From Neobacillus dielmonensis (GTDB lineage Bacteria > Bacillota > Bacilli > Bacillales > Cytobacillaceae): a stretch of DNA of 64,000 bases. This document shows, in pieces, positions 16,303-25,594 of this stretch. The stretch spans positions 117,752 through 181,751 of the forward strand of contig NZ_HG942076.1 of assembly GCF_000612665.1 (NCBI RefSeq). The letters run 5' to 3'. Position 1 is the stretch's first letter. Every line of letters starts with the position of its first letter. The notes under the pieces are model-generated. The model searched no databases and was not told the origin of the DNA. It saw only the letters and a list, made by a program, of their open reading frames with translations. The translations under genes and the position numbers were made by a program.

Positions 16303-17364
16303 TTGTGGAAATGGAAACGGAATGGGGAAGAGTTCATTTAAATAGGGATCTAACTTGGCGTTCCCGGTTAAAATCAACTCCTCTAATTCCTCATTACTTA
16401 TGACAACAGATTTTTTTTCAAAAATAAGCCTTTTATGATGTTCATCTTCAGGCAAAATTTCTAATTTACCAGCAAAATAGGAATCAAGCTGTTTTAATAA
16501 TAAGTCCCTGTTCATAATCTTCATGGTTCCAGGATAAGGTACAGCCTCTTTCTCCAGTGAGTTGAGCTGTTGGTTAAGGGCCCTGTCAAAGGCAGGAATA
16601 GGAACGATTAAAGAATGTAAACCATATTGAAAGGCTTCTCCAAGTAAAGTCCGGATGGCGCTTGAGTCTCCTCCCCATTCAATTACTCGAGAGTCGATAA
16701 CATCTTGTTGCTGATACGGCATTCCAAACACTAAAAAGGCTTTTATTTCTTGATTTTCTTCCGCTACAAGTACTTTATGATTCATCTTAAAGATACTGGC
16801 AAATCCCGCTGCCTCATTAAGGAGGGCCAGTTCATAAATACTTTGTTCATACCGGATCGGGCGATTTTGACTAAGCTTCCTTAACTGAAACCAGTCATAA
16901 GGCTGCAGCTCGCGAATGGAATACTTAGAATCCTTTTGAAGGTCATCAGAATGAAGTTTATATGAATTCATTTTTCCATAATAGTGACATCCTTGTTTCC
17001 GGTAGAGGGGTAAATCTCCAGAAATAAACAGCACGGAGGCACCAGACTGATTGACATGCTCAAAAATCATCTGTAAAAGTGTGTTCGCCATTCCTCGTTT
17101 ACGATAATCAGGCTCTGTACAGACTGCACCAATCGAATAGGCCTGCACTTCTGCACCTTCAATATGAAGCACGGATGGAACCAATCCAATAAAAGACACT
17201 AATTTTCCATCGATAAAGGCACCATATGATTGATGTAAAGCGGAGGAAAATACATGTGGAAAAGCAAGTCCCATCGACACATGACCTTCTTTACGAAAGA
17301 CCTTATCGGCTAACTCAATTGCCTGTTGAAATTCCCCTTCTTGTACGAGTCGGTATTCGACCAT
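16285..17364 (-). CDS. GNAT family N-acetyltransferase (Eis-like)
   Basis: About 359 residues. The N-terminal GNAT domain contains VCTEPDYRKRGMANTLLQMI, the acetyl-CoA pyrophosphate-binding motif (R-x-x-G-x-A). A second acyltransferase-like half follows, and a C-terminal region (about 270-359) resembles the sterol-carrier-like tail of Eis-type enzymes. A GTG at 17373 is possible, but GAGGTG sits six bases before the ATG at 17364. Eis-type enzymes acetylate amines on antibiotics, peptides or small molecules. Here it lies between the ABC operon and the DUF624 gene, so it might act on an amino sugar; that is speculative. Confidence 0.85.
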   Translation of the reverse strand: MVEYRLVQEGEFQQAIELADKVFRKEGHVSMGLAFPHVFSSALHQSYGAFIDGKLVSFIGLVPSVLHIEGAEVQAYSIGAVCTEPDYRKRGMANTLLQMIFEHVNQSGASVLFISGDLPLYRKQGCHYYGKMNSYKLHSDDLQKDSKYSIRELQPYDWFQLRKLSQNRPIRYEQSIYELALLNEAAGFASIFKMNHKVLVAEENQEIKAFLVFGMPYQQQDVIDSRVIEWGGDSSAIRTLLGEAFQYGLHSLIVPIPAFDRALNQQLNSLEKEAVPYPGTMKIMNRDLLLKQLDSYFAGKLEILPEDEHHKRLIFEKKSVVISNEELEELILTGNAKLDPYLNELFPIPFPFPQGLNYV

Positions 17365-17447
17365 TCCTTTCACCTCAATTTTATTTAGTTACTATTCTGA
17401 ATTGTGTTATACTACAACTAAACTAGCTCTCCTACTTTTTATTATTT

Positions 17448-17480
17448 ATGATGTGACACGTCTATTAAATGTCTTTAAAT
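17448..17480. promoter_or_regulatory. Operator of the GAC-N13-GTC type upstream of the DUF624 gene
   Basis: TGTGAC (GAC at 17455-17457) and GTCTTTAAAT (GTC at 17471-17473) are again 13 bases apart. The 27 bases from TGTGAC to CTTTAA closely match the ABC site at 16215-16240. It lies in the divergent region between the GNAT gene and the DUF624 gene, 37-62 bp before the chosen DUF624 start. Confidence 0.65.
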
Positions 17481-17516
17481 AGTTCCATTACACTATTTTT
17501 ACACGAGGTGGATTCT

Positions 17517-18149
17517 TTGTCTGGATGGGAAAGGTTTAATACTTTCGCAATATGGATGTTAAAGGCGGCCTATTTGAATATTCTCTGGATTCTTTTTACT
17601 CTCGTCGGTTTCGGGCTATTGGGTCTCTTCCCTTCCACCGGTGCCATGTTTACGATTGTCCAAAAGTGGCTGCGAAAAGAACCAGTCGAGAAAATCTTCC
17701 ATACTTTTTGGAACACCTATAAAAAAGAGTTTCTCCCGCTCAATAAATATGGACTGTTTTTTATTGTAATCGGCTATATGTTAGTGTTTGACTTCTTGTT
17801 TTTACTAAAAAATGCTGAAAAATTAACATGGCTGTATCCTGTTCTCGGTTTTATCACGATTTCGTACATCGTGACTTTATTGTACTTTTTTCCGATCTAC
17901 ACCCAATTTAATCTGAAATTCTTTCAATATATAAAACAATCCTTTTTAATCGGCGCCAGTGCCCTACTAGAAACGCTTCTTATTTTTACGTCCTGTATGC
18001 TGCTCATGATTATTGTCAGATTCATCCCAGGGATTATCCCTTTATTTACTGGAAGTGTGTTGGCCGTTGCGATTACCTGGTGCAGCAACCGGGCCCTTGC
18101 CAGAATTCATACCCGGAAAAAGACGCTGGATTATAAATCAATCCTTTAA
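17517..18149 (+). CDS. DUF624 (YesL-like) membrane protein
   Basis: About 211 residues. A start at 17469 would lie inside the operator and has no ribosome site; the TTG at 17517 is preceded by GAGGTG at 6 bases, so I chose it. It has about five hydrophobic helices. The segment FGLLGLFPSTGAMFTIVQKWL is characteristic of DUF624/YesL proteins, which occur in carbohydrate utilisation clusters beside CUT1 ABC transporters (for example the rhamnogalacturonan locus of Bacillus subtilis). The biochemical role is unknown. An operator-like site upstream ties it to the local regulon. Confidence 0.85.
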   Translation: MSGWERFNTFAIWMLKAAYLNILWILFTLVGFGLLGLFPSTGAMFTIVQKWLRKEPVEKIFHTFWNTYKKEFLPLNKYGLFFIVIGYMLVFDFLFLLKNAEKLTWLYPVLGFITISYIVTLLYFFPIYTQFNLKFFQYIKQSFLIGASALLETLLIFTSCMLLMIIVRFIPGIIPLFTGSVLAVAITWCSNRALARIHTRKKTLDYKSIL

Positions 18150-18177
18150 GAGTGCCCGTACAGGAGCACTCTTTTTT
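18148..18177 (+). terminator. Rho-independent terminator of the DUF624 gene
   Basis: AAGAGTGC (18148-18155) pairs with GCACTCTT (18166-18173), followed by a T-run. The stem begins at the stop codon. Confidence 0.8.
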
Positions 18178-18187
18178 ACATTCCACC

Positions 18188-18214
18188 TATTTAAAGTCCG
18201 TTAAGTGTCTTGCT
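18188..18214. promoter_or_regulatory. Degenerate operator-like site upstream of the second FAD oxidoreductase
   Basis: The bases AAGTCCGTTAAGT followed by GTCTT match the inner 13 bases plus one half-site of the 16217 operator (10 of 13 inner bases identical). The outer GAC half is lost. A TATAAT box (18218-18223) follows closely. A weak member of the family. Confidence 0.4.
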
Positions 18215-18264
18215 TATTATAATGATTATTTTAAACTTGATAGTAAAACGATGGAGGTAAACAA

Positions 18265-19860
18265 ATGGATTTCAGTCAGTTACACTATTATGTCCCCACT
18301 CCTAAAGCAGGAAATTCACGTGTTATCGAAAAAGAATTGATCGTATATGGGGCCACTCCCGCTGGACTGACGGCAGCAATTCAGGCAAAACGCATGGGCT
18401 TGACTGTCATCATTGCTGAGTTTGGCAAACACATTGGGGGCATTACAGCGAGCGGTTTAGGTGCCTCAGATATTGGCGCAAAAGAAGCGATTGGCGGGTT
18501 ATCAAGAGAGTTCTTTAAGGAGTTAGGAAAATACTACGATACGGATGAACAATGGACATTCGAACCAAAGGCAGCTCAATATGTTTTTGAAAAATGGCTG
18601 AAAGAATATGAAATAGAGGTATTTTTTAATCAGCATTTAGAAGAAGTAACAACAGAACATGGCCGAATTAAAGAAATCATAATGGAAGATGGAACTACCT
18701 ACAGAGGAGCTTTTTTTATTGATGCAAGCTATGAAGGCGACTTAATGGCAAAAGCAGGTGTATCGTATTTTGTGGGCAGAGAATCCAATGATACCTACAA
18801 AGAGACCTATAACGGCATTCAATTTGGACATCCCCACCACCAATTTGAAAAACGGGTGGACCCTTATGTCTCTGAAGGAGTCCCTTCCAGTGGTGTGTTA
18901 CCAGGCATTACCGAAACGACTCAGGAAACGCTTGGCGATCAGGGACAAGGCGACCAGCGAATTCAAGCCTATAATTTTCGGATTTGCTTAACCAAAAATC
19001 CCGAAAATCGGTTTCCCTTTCCGAAACCGCCTGCTTATGACCCAAAACGGTATACTCTCTTGTTGCGCTATATCCAGGCTGGTGTTTGGGATGCGATGAA
19101 CCTTCATACTGCCTTGCCAAATGGAAAAACGGACTTAAATAATTATGGCGGTTTTTCTACTGATCACATTGGAAAGAATTATCAATGGCCTGAGGGAAAC
19201 TATGAAACTCGGGAAAAGATTTTCCAAGACCATTTCACTTACAACCTTGGTCTGCTTTACTTTTTAGCTAATGATGAGCAAGTGCCCAAACCGATTCGCG
19301 ACGAAGTAAGTGAGTGGGGATTGGCGAAGGATGAATTCACAGAAACTGGACATTGGCCGCATCAGCTATATATCCGGGAAGCCAGAAGAATGATAACGGA
19401 CTATGTTATGACCGATCGTAACTGTTTGGGTGAGGTATCAATTGATGATTCCATCGGGCTCGCTTCCTATCAAATGGATTCCCATCATTGTAGACGAGTG
19501 ATCATTGACGGCCGTGTCTATAATGAGGGTGATGTCGAAATTCCGATTTCTCCCTATCCAATTTCTTATCGTTGCATTCGACCAAGAGCTGAGGAATGTA
19601 CCAATTTACTTGTACCCGTTTGTTTATCTAGTTCCCATATTGCTTATGGTTCAATACGAATGGAGCCGGTTTTCATGATTTTAGGACAATCGGCTGGTGC
19701 TGCCGCTGCTTTAGCTTATCAAAATAAAACCACGGTTCAAGATATTGATTACCAACAATTGAAAACAGAGCTGCTTGATTATGGACAAGTCCTTCAATGG
19801 GACGATTCTATCGAGGATAATCCTGTTTTACGGATGAAATCGACATTTGGAAAAAAATAA
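18265..19860 (+). CDS. FAD-dependent oxidoreductase (FAD_oxidored family), second copy
   Basis: 531 residues with no signal peptide. The Rossmann start, LIVYGATPAGLTAAIQAKRMG, is followed by FGKHIGGITASGLGASDIG, the family's second FAD motif. The C-terminal GQSAGAAAALAYQ helix closes the FAD site. It resembles proteins annotated as xanthan lyase-associated or generic FAD oxidoreductases in polysaccharide loci. ATGGAGG lies about 9 bases before the ATG. It is a single-gene unit: an operator-like site lies upstream and a terminator downstream. It is distantly related to the product of 79-1659, so the pathway may use two flavin oxidations or two stereoisomers. Confidence 0.9.
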   Translation: MDFSQLHYYVPTPKAGNSRVIEKELIVYGATPAGLTAAIQAKRMGLTVIIAEFGKHIGGITASGLGASDIGAKEAIGGLSREFFKELGKYYDTDEQWTFEPKAAQYVFEKWLKEYEIEVFFNQHLEEVTTEHGRIKEIIMEDGTTYRGAFFIDASYEGDLMAKAGVSYFVGRESNDTYKETYNGIQFGHPHHQFEKRVDPYVSEGVPSSGVLPGITETTQETLGDQGQGDQRIQAYNFRICLTKNPENRFPFPKPPAYDPKRYTLLLRYIQAGVWDAMNLHTALPNGKTDLNNYGGFSTDHIGKNYQWPEGNYETREKIFQDHFTYNLGLLYFLANDEQVPKPIRDEVSEWGLAKDEFTETGHWPHQLYIREARRMITDYVMTDRNCLGEVSIDDSIGLASYQMDSHHCRRVIIDGRVYNEGDVEIPISPYPISYRCIRPRAEECTNLLVPVCLSSSHIAYGSIRMEPVFMILGQSAGAAAALAYQNKTTVQDIDYQQLKTELLDYGQVLQWDDSIEDNPVLRMKSTFGKK

Positions 19861-19865
19861 ACAGA

Positions 19866-19904
19866 AGGACTACACTACCATTTCGGTACTGTAGTCCTAT
19901 TTTT
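19866..19904 (+). terminator. Terminator after the second FAD oxidoreductase gene
   Basis: AGGACTACACTACC (19866-19879) pairs with GGTACTGTAGTCCT (19885-19898) with one mismatch. ATTTTTG follows. Confidence 0.8.
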
Positions 19905-19952
19905 GTATCATTAATTCTCTATCCTACTAAAGTACTAAAATCAATATCGTCA

Positions 19953-19962
19953 TTTTAAAGAC
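19953..19962 (+). promoter_or_regulatory. Operator half-site TTTTAAAGAC
   Basis: One arm of the GAC-N13-GTC motif lies about 220 bp upstream of the propeller operon, but no GTC occurs at the expected distance. Weak evidence that the secreted proteins share the local regulon. Confidence 0.25.
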
Positions 19963-20091
19963 TAGTTTCCTTATTTATCCTTTTAATTGAAATTAGAAAG
20001 TTAACAGTGGTTCTAATTATCGATATTCCCTACTCTAGCTTACAGAAAATAGTAGGCGAGTTGAAGAATCGAGGTGTTATGCTCATATAAT

Positions 20092-20106
20092 TTGTAATCG
20101 TTTTCA
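20092..20106. promoter_or_regulatory. CcpA binding site (cre), perfect match, propeller operon
   Basis: TTGTAATCGTTTTCA fits every position of WTGNAANCGNWWNCA. It lies 76 bp before the start codon of the first secreted propeller gene, so extracellular functions are probably also under catabolite control. Confidence 0.85.
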
Positions 20107-20181
20107 GTGAATCTGTGAGTGAAACAACACGTCCATTACACCGCCCCCCTCACCGGTCAAAACGTGAAAGGATGGTTAGCT

Positions 20182-22158
20182 ATGAAAGGTAAAACATTTA
20201 CGTACTTCTTAATGACCGTTTTAATCTGCTCGTTATTTTCAAGCTTTAGTAATCGCACTTCTGCTGAAGAAAATCCTATTCGTGAGATTGGGACGGTTCT
20301 TAATTCAGTCTCGGTTCCGGCAGCAGATTATGGAAAAGGTCCGAATGGAGAAGATTGGATTTACGCTGTCGCCAACGGTTCCCCTGCTGTTTTCAATGTT
20401 CTCGATGCCAAAACGGGCAAGCGGGTTGACAGCTTTCCACTAGATGGCGCCAGTGGCGCATGGGGGGTAACCGTTGATCCGATGGGCAATGTCTATGTCG
20501 GTACAAACTCCAAAGCCTCTTTGTTTCGATATGTTCCAGGTTCCGATCATGTAGAAAACCTGGGGAATCCGATTCCAGGAGAATCGTTTATTTGGCGGGT
20601 AAAGTCAGATGAGGATGGACGCATTTATGGAGGGACTTTCCCAAGCGGAAAGGTATTCCAATATAATCCGGAAACCAATGAATTTCGCGATTATGGACAA
20701 ATCGTGGAAGGTCAGCAATATGCCAGAAGTCTCGCCGTCCATAAAGATAAGCTTTATGTCGGGCTTGGAACCAATGGAGCAAACCTTGTTCAGGTAGATA
20801 TAAACACAGGTGAAAAAGTGGAGATTCCCCTTCCCGAAAAATATGCAAAAGAAACCAATGTATATGATATCGACGTCATCCAAAATAAGATGTTCGCGAG
20901 GGTGACTGGCTCTAGCAATACGATTCTAGTTTTTGATTTGAAAACGATGAAGATCGTCGATGAGATTACTGGAGCCAACGGACTGGATGTTTCAACACCA
21001 GGTCCAGGAAATTTGGTTTATTTTATTAAAAACGAAGAGCTTTACTCTTATAATTTAAACTCTTTGAAACTCACCCCTACTGGTTTTAATAACCTTTTCT
21101 CAGCACGAGATTTCGGCTGGGTGAAATTTGAAAATAGTCAATACCCAGGTAAAACCTTAGTATCGATTGCATGGGATGGAAAAATTCGCCATTACAATCC
21201 AATAACTGGTCATCACCAAATCATCCAGGGCCAATTGAGCGGTCAGCCCGTAAGTATTCAATCCCTTGCCCAAGGTCCAAATGGAAACATTTTTATTGGC
21301 GGCTATCTCTCTGGGGGGTTAGCTGAATTTAACTATCTCACTAACCAAGTCACTGAATACAAAGGTCTTGGACAAATTGAAGGCATGACGACTCATCAGA
21401 ATCGGTTATACATGGGGGTCTATCCGGGCGGGTTCCTCCATTCCTATGATCCGACTCAAAGCTATGAGCTGGGTGTAAATCCTGTTCAGCATTTCAGCTT
21501 AAAATCTGATGGGCAAGATCGTCCCTTTGCCTTAGAATCTGCCGGTGATCTTTTGGCCATCGGTACAGTTCCGGATTATGGGCAGCTTGGCGGCGCATTA
21601 GCGATATTTAATCCAGCGACAAATGACTATACCGTTCACCGCAATATTGTTCAAAATCAAAGTGTGATCTCATTAGCCTATAAGGATGGGCTAGTCTATT
21701 GCGGCACTTCGGTTTGGGGTGGATTAGGGATTACACCGACTGAGGAAGAGGCCAAACTATTTATCTATAATATGAAAACCGGTGAAAAACAGTTTGAAAC
21801 CATTCCGGTTCCTGGTGAAAAAGCCATTTCTGCTTTAACCTTTGACGATGATGGCAACCTATGGGGCCTTACTTCAGGGATATTATTTAAATACGATACT
21901 GCCAAAAACAAGGTGGTGGCTACTAAAGAGCTATATTCCATGAATTGGGATTCGATTGGACATCTATGGCGTGAAGGCTCCCTACAATTTGACAAAGACG
22001 GCTATCTATATGGTCAAACCCACGGAGAAATTTTTAGAATCAATCCAGATACGCTTGATACTAAAGTCTTAGTAAAGGATGCCACCCTATTTGCCATGGA
22101 CCCAGCTGGAAATATCTATTTTTCAAGAGGAGATAAACTTTATCAATACAAAAGATAG
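20182..22158 (+). CDS. Secreted beta-propeller protein (propeller paralogue 1)
   Basis: 658 residues. The frame is open from 20119, but AAAGGA nine bases before the ATG at 20182 gives a clean signal peptide (MKGKTFTYFLMTVLICSLFSS, with cleavage probably after TSA). The rest is a series of blades, each with a G-x-x-Y-x-G-T strand and a YDP- or YNP-x-T turn (for example RIYGGTFPSGKVFQYNPET and NIFIGGYLSGGLAEFNY). The two neighbouring paralogues share this core of roughly 550 residues. No catalytic motif is recognisable; propellers of this sort can be lyases, lectins or scaffolds. It is followed by paralogue 2 after 17 bp. Its position beside a sugar importer suggests substrate capture or cleavage outside the cell. 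Confidence 0.85.
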   Translation: MKGKTFTYFLMTVLICSLFSSFSNRTSAEENPIREIGTVLNSVSVPAADYGKGPNGEDWIYAVANGSPAVFNVLDAKTGKRVDSFPLDGASGAWGVTVDPMGNVYVGTNSKASLFRYVPGSDHVENLGNPIPGESFIWRVKSDEDGRIYGGTFPSGKVFQYNPETNEFRDYGQIVEGQQYARSLAVHKDKLYVGLGTNGANLVQVDINTGEKVEIPLPEKYAKETNVYDIDVIQNKMFARVTGSSNTILVFDLKTMKIVDEITGANGLDVSTPGPGNLVYFIKNEELYSYNLNSLKLTPTGFNNLFSARDFGWVKFENSQYPGKTLVSIAWDGKIRHYNPITGHHQIIQGQLSGQPVSIQSLAQGPNGNIFIGGYLSGGLAEFNYLTNQVTEYKGLGQIEGMTTHQNRLYMGVYPGGFLHSYDPTQSYELGVNPVQHFSLKSDGQDRPFALESAGDLLAIGTVPDYGQLGGALAIFNPATNDYTVHRNIVQNQSVISLAYKDGLVYCGTSVWGGLGITPTEEEAKLFIYNMKTGEKQFETIPVPGEKAISALTFDDDGNLWGLTSGILFKYDTAKNKVVATKELYSMNWDSIGHLWREGSLQFDKDGYLYGQTHGEIFRINPDTLDTKVLVKDATLFAMDPAGNIYFSRGDKLYQYKR

Positions 22159-22175
22159 ATTAGGAGGAAAAAAGA

Positions 22176-25100
22176 TTGAAAGATAAAATAAAAAGATTTT
22201 CAATCTGTTTACTAGCAGCCATTCTAACTTTATCCACCCTTCCCTTTCTCCAGCAGCCAACCTCTGTTGCAGCGGCTGATAGTTGGAAAGAGCTAAAGGT
22301 AGAAAACGGCGATTTTGAAGCAAAACCAGCGTCAGCTACCGATTTGCCTTCATGGGTTTATTGGACGGGCGGGCTTAAAACAGGAATGAAAATCTCGAAT
22401 GAAGTCGTCCATAGCGGCAATCAAAGTTTAGCCGTTGACAATACAGGGGTTGTCGGATTATTCAGCCAAGAATTGAAAGTAACTCCTGGTAATGAATATA
22501 AACTATCAGCACAGCTTTATGTTAAAGAACTAACAGGTAAACCGGGCATATGGCTGCGCTGGTATAACGACCAAGGAAAAAATATTTCCGATACCCCCAA
22601 ATATTTCGATGTTCCGGCCTTCAATACATGGCAAACCGTTGAAATTCAGGCAACTGCTCCTGCCGGTGCAACGGGTGTAAAAGTCTTTGTTTATCAACCA
22701 TCTACCTCCAAAATGAAAGGATACTATGATGACATCATGCTTTTTGAAAAAGACTCGAATATCTTAGATTTCCCCATCAAATATGGGGAACCGATTAACC
22801 ACGGTCCTGCCGCATTAGCTGCTAAATCACAAGGAGTAGCGATTGGCGATGATGAACTCTACTATGCAACGAACGGGTCACCAGCCACTTTTTATGCAAC
22901 CGATGCGAAAACAGGCAAAAAGATTTTCTCCCAAGACCTGCCAGGCAGTGATGTCGTTTGGGCCATGGTCATCGGTGCCGATGGGAATGTCTATTTTGCC
23001 GGCACCTATAACGGAATTTTATACCGATATGTAGTGAAGGAAAAACGGCTAGAGCAGCTTGGCAAAAATCCATCTGATAATTGGGTCTGGCAGCTGGAGG
23101 CTTCCCGTGATGGGAAAATCTACGGAGCCACTTACCCAAATGCGAAAGTGTTTGAATATGATATCGAATCTGCTCAATTTACCGATTTAGGCACTTTTTA
23201 TGAAGGGCAGCAATATGCACGTGGACTCGGCATTACCGACAAATCCCTTTTTGTGGGAACGGGTACCACGGCTTATTTGATGAAAATGGACCTGGCTACA
23301 CGTGAAAGAACAGAAATTAAACTACCGATCACAGGCCAATCCACCCAAATCTCAAATATCTGGGAATATGGAAATAATATTTTTGTCGCCTATGGCACTT
23401 CGCTGGTGACAATCGACAAAACCACAGGCGAAGAGAAAAACACCATGGATTATCAGGATGAAAATACTTTTGATGGGCTGATTTCCTCTCCATCACCATA
23501 TGATGAAAATATCATCTATTATATTAATAAAAATAACCAACAATTATGGACCTATGATATGACTACACATAAACAAGCAAAGGTGGAACCCACTGTTCAA
23601 TTGCCGGCCTCACCTGCAAAGGCAATGCGTTGGATAAAAGATGAAAGCGGGAAAGATGTATTGGCCATCTTACATCACCAGATTGAGTATTCCCTCTTTG
23701 ACCCTGCCACTAATACGGTAAAAGTAAGTTACCCTGAAGTGGATATGCAAGGCTTGTTGATGCAAAGTTTAGAAATTGGCGATGACCAAAAAATCTATAT
23801 GGGTGGTTATCAAGGTTCCTTTGGCGTTTATGACACGTCTATCGATCAATACATTCTGCATGAACGGGATCCTCACCAAATCGAGGGAATTGGCTTTTTA
23901 AATGGCGACGTGTATTTAGGCACGTATGGCGGCGCCCGAATTTTTAAATATGATCCAGACCTTCCTTTTAACTATACAGATGGTGGAAGTGGGAATAATC
24001 CAGAGATGGTGCAGGATATCGGCGACGATCAAAGCAGACCGTTCACGTTTACATCGGGTGACAACAAACTCTTTGTTGGTACCATTTCTGACTATGGCAA
24101 ACTGGGCGGTGCGTTAACCATTTATGATGCCAAAACGGATAAATGGAATACCATCCGCAATATTATCAAAGACCAAAGTATTATCGGTTTAGCCTATTTG
24201 GACGGTACCGTATTTGGCGGTTCCACAACAGCTGGCGGTCTAGGGATTGACCCTACGGAGCCTATAGCAAAAATGTTTGAATATGATGTGAAAACCGGCA
24301 CGCATGAAGTATTTGATCTCCATGTAAAAGGCTTAGTGAAACCTGAAATGATTGGCGAACTATCCGTTGGTCCTGATGGAAACCTATGGGGAGTCGCATG
24401 GGGATTGGATGAAAAAGGTGCCTATAATACGGTCATCTTTGCGATGAATCCGGACACTCGGGAAATTCTCAAGAGCACGGAACTTTATAAAGGCGTCAAC
24501 AGAGGCAGTCAATGGCGGCCATTTTTCATTCGCTGGGATCAACAAGGATACCTGTACACGACAGCAGGACGGCAATTAACCGTGATCGATCCGAAAACGA
24601 TGAAAAGTAAACAATTAGTGACGGGTAATGTTCAATTAATGGACCTAGATAAGGAAGGCAATATTTACTACACGGCGGACGCTAATTTGTATCAGTTACC
24701 GGTTCTATTAAAGGATGGTACCTTAAAGGTAGACAGTCTTTCACAGCTGCAAGGCGATGAGCAGAGCATCGATTTGTCTGTTCACCTAGTGAATGGAGCT
24801 GAAGTCGATTTAGCTGGTGCCAAAATAGAATGGGTGAATTCCAATCCTGCTGCTGCGAGCGTCGAAGATGGAAAAATCATTGGTAAAAATGCAGGAACAA
24901 CAGAGATTGCTGCAAAGGTTTCTTATAACGGACAACAAATTACAACCAATACAATCACTGTTACCATTGTAGTAACAACGGATACATTAGCAAAGCAAAT
25001 TTTGGCGCTTGAAACAGCTGGCAGCCTGCCTCATTCTTTGGCACAGCAATTGACAAATGCGTTAAAACAAGCGGAACATCAATATCAAATCCGAAATACA

Positions 25101-25223
25101 CAACAAGCATGGAAGCATCTCGATGATTTCCGTAAACATCTAGATAATAGCAGTATTGATGAAACCGTGAAAACGACATTAGACAACAATGTCGACTATG
25201 TTGAAAAAGCATTTACGAATTAA
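22176..25223 (+). CDS. Secreted multidomain protein: CBM-like domain, beta-propeller, bacterial Ig-like domain, helical tail (propeller paralogue 2)
   Basis: 1015 residues starting at a TTG with a strong AGGAGG. A signal peptide ends near SVAAA. Residues about 40-195 look like a carbohydrate-binding jelly roll (VENGDFE, then Y-W-T-G-G, then the YYDDIMLFE closing strand). The propeller core (about 200-830) has blades such as [16 protein letters not shown] and NKLFVGTISDYGKLGGALTIYD. It is followed by a BIG2-type Ig-like repeat (WVNSNPAAASVEDGKIIGKNAGTTEI), and a FIVAR-like helical tail ends the protein. The Ig and helical modules are usual wall-proximal spacers, but no LPXTG or S-layer domain is visible. 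Function is unassigned; carbohydrate binding is likely. Confidence 0.87.
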   Translation: MKDKIKRFSICLLAAILTLSTLPFLQQPTSVAAADSWKELKVENGDFEAKPASATDLPSWVYWTGGLKTGMKISNEVVHSGNQSLAVDNTGVVGLFSQELKVTPGNEYKLSAQLYVKELTGKPGIWLRWYNDQGKNISDTPKYFDVPAFNTWQTVEIQATAPAGATGVKVFVYQPSTSKMKGYYDDIMLFEKDSNILDFPIKYGEPINHGPAALAAKSQGVAIGDDELYYATNGSPATFYATDAKTGKKIFSQDLPGSDVVWAMVIGADGNVYFAGTYNGILYRYVVKEKRLEQLGKNPSDNWVWQLEASRDGKIYGATYPNAKVFEYDIESAQFTDLGTFYEGQQYARGLGITDKSLFVGTGTTAYLMKMDLATRERTEIKLPITGQSTQISNIWEYGNNIFVAYGTSLVTIDKTTGEEKNTMDYQDENTFDGLISSPSPYDENIIYYINKNNQQLWTYDMTTHKQAKVEPTVQLPASPAKAMRWIKDESGKDVLAILHHQIEYSLFDPATNTVKVSYPEVDMQGLLMQSLEIGDDQKIYMGGYQGSFGVYDTSIDQYILHERDPHQIEGIGFLNGDVYLGTYGGARIFKYDPDLPFNYTDGGSGNNPEMVQDIGDDQSRPFTFTSGDNKLFVGTISDYGKLGGALTIYDAKTDKWNTIRNIIKDQSIIGLAYLDGTVFGGSTTAGGLGIDPTEPIAKMFEYDVKTGTHEVFDLHVKGLVKPEMIGELSVGPDGNLWGVAWGLDEKGAYNTVIFAMNPDTREILKSTELYKGVNRGSQWRPFFIRWDQQGYLYTTAGRQLTVIDPKTMKSKQLVTGNVQLMDLDKEGNIYYTADANLYQLPVLLKDGTLKVDSLSQLQGDEQSIDLSVHLVNGAEVDLAGAKIEWVNSNPAAASVEDGKIIGKNAGTTEIAAKVSYNGQQITTNTITVTIVVTTDTLAKQILALETAGSLPHSLAQQLTNALKQAEHQYQIRNTQQAWKHLDDFRKHLDNSSIDETVKTTLDNNVDYVEKAFTN

Positions 25224-25231
25224 ACGAGGTA

Positions 25232-25270
25232 GAGGGTGTCCCAAAAGCTGGGACACCCTCTTGTTTTTTT
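25232..25270 (+). terminator. Strong terminator of the propeller operon
   Basis: GAGGGTGTCCCA (25232-25243) and TGGGACACCCTC (25249-25260) form a perfect 12-bp stem with a 5-base loop. TTGTTTTTTT follows. Confidence 0.92.
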
Positions 25271-25324
25271 CTTCTAACGTTTATAAAAGAATAATCTGGC
25301 CCGAAAGATAAAGCGTATCTTTTA

Positions 25325-25550
25325 ATTGCCGTAAGATGTATAAGCGACTGTTCTGGCGCTTTTTCTGAGCGAAAGGTCGTTAATAGATTGCCATTAACTA
25401 CGATTCTCGTGATTTTTCTGAGTGTACGGTCGCTAATAAGGGCTATTAACGACGGTTCTGGTGACTTTTTTGAGCGAACGGTCGCTAATAAAGGCTATTA
25501 ACGACCGTTCTCGTGATTTTTTCAAGCGTACAGTCGTTAATAAAACTCTC
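25325..25550. repeat. Four imperfect tandem repeats of about 55 bp in a gene-free stretch
   Basis: Each unit combines a CGAC-x-GTTCT element, a GATTTTTT-like run, a GAGCGAACGGTCG element and CTAATAAAGGCTATTAA. Adjacent units expose complementary ACGGTCG and CGACCGT arms, so hairpins can form. A related array runs off the right end of the window (63838-64000). No coding potential is seen. Confidence 0.75.
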
Positions 25551-25594
25551 TTCCCAATAGTCTATTAATATAGTAAAAAGCAACATTTCTTTAG

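Noticed and set aside
25325..25550. Tandem repeats considered as a CRISPR array
   Set aside because: Units are imperfect, there are no unique spacers of equal length, and no cas genes are in the window.
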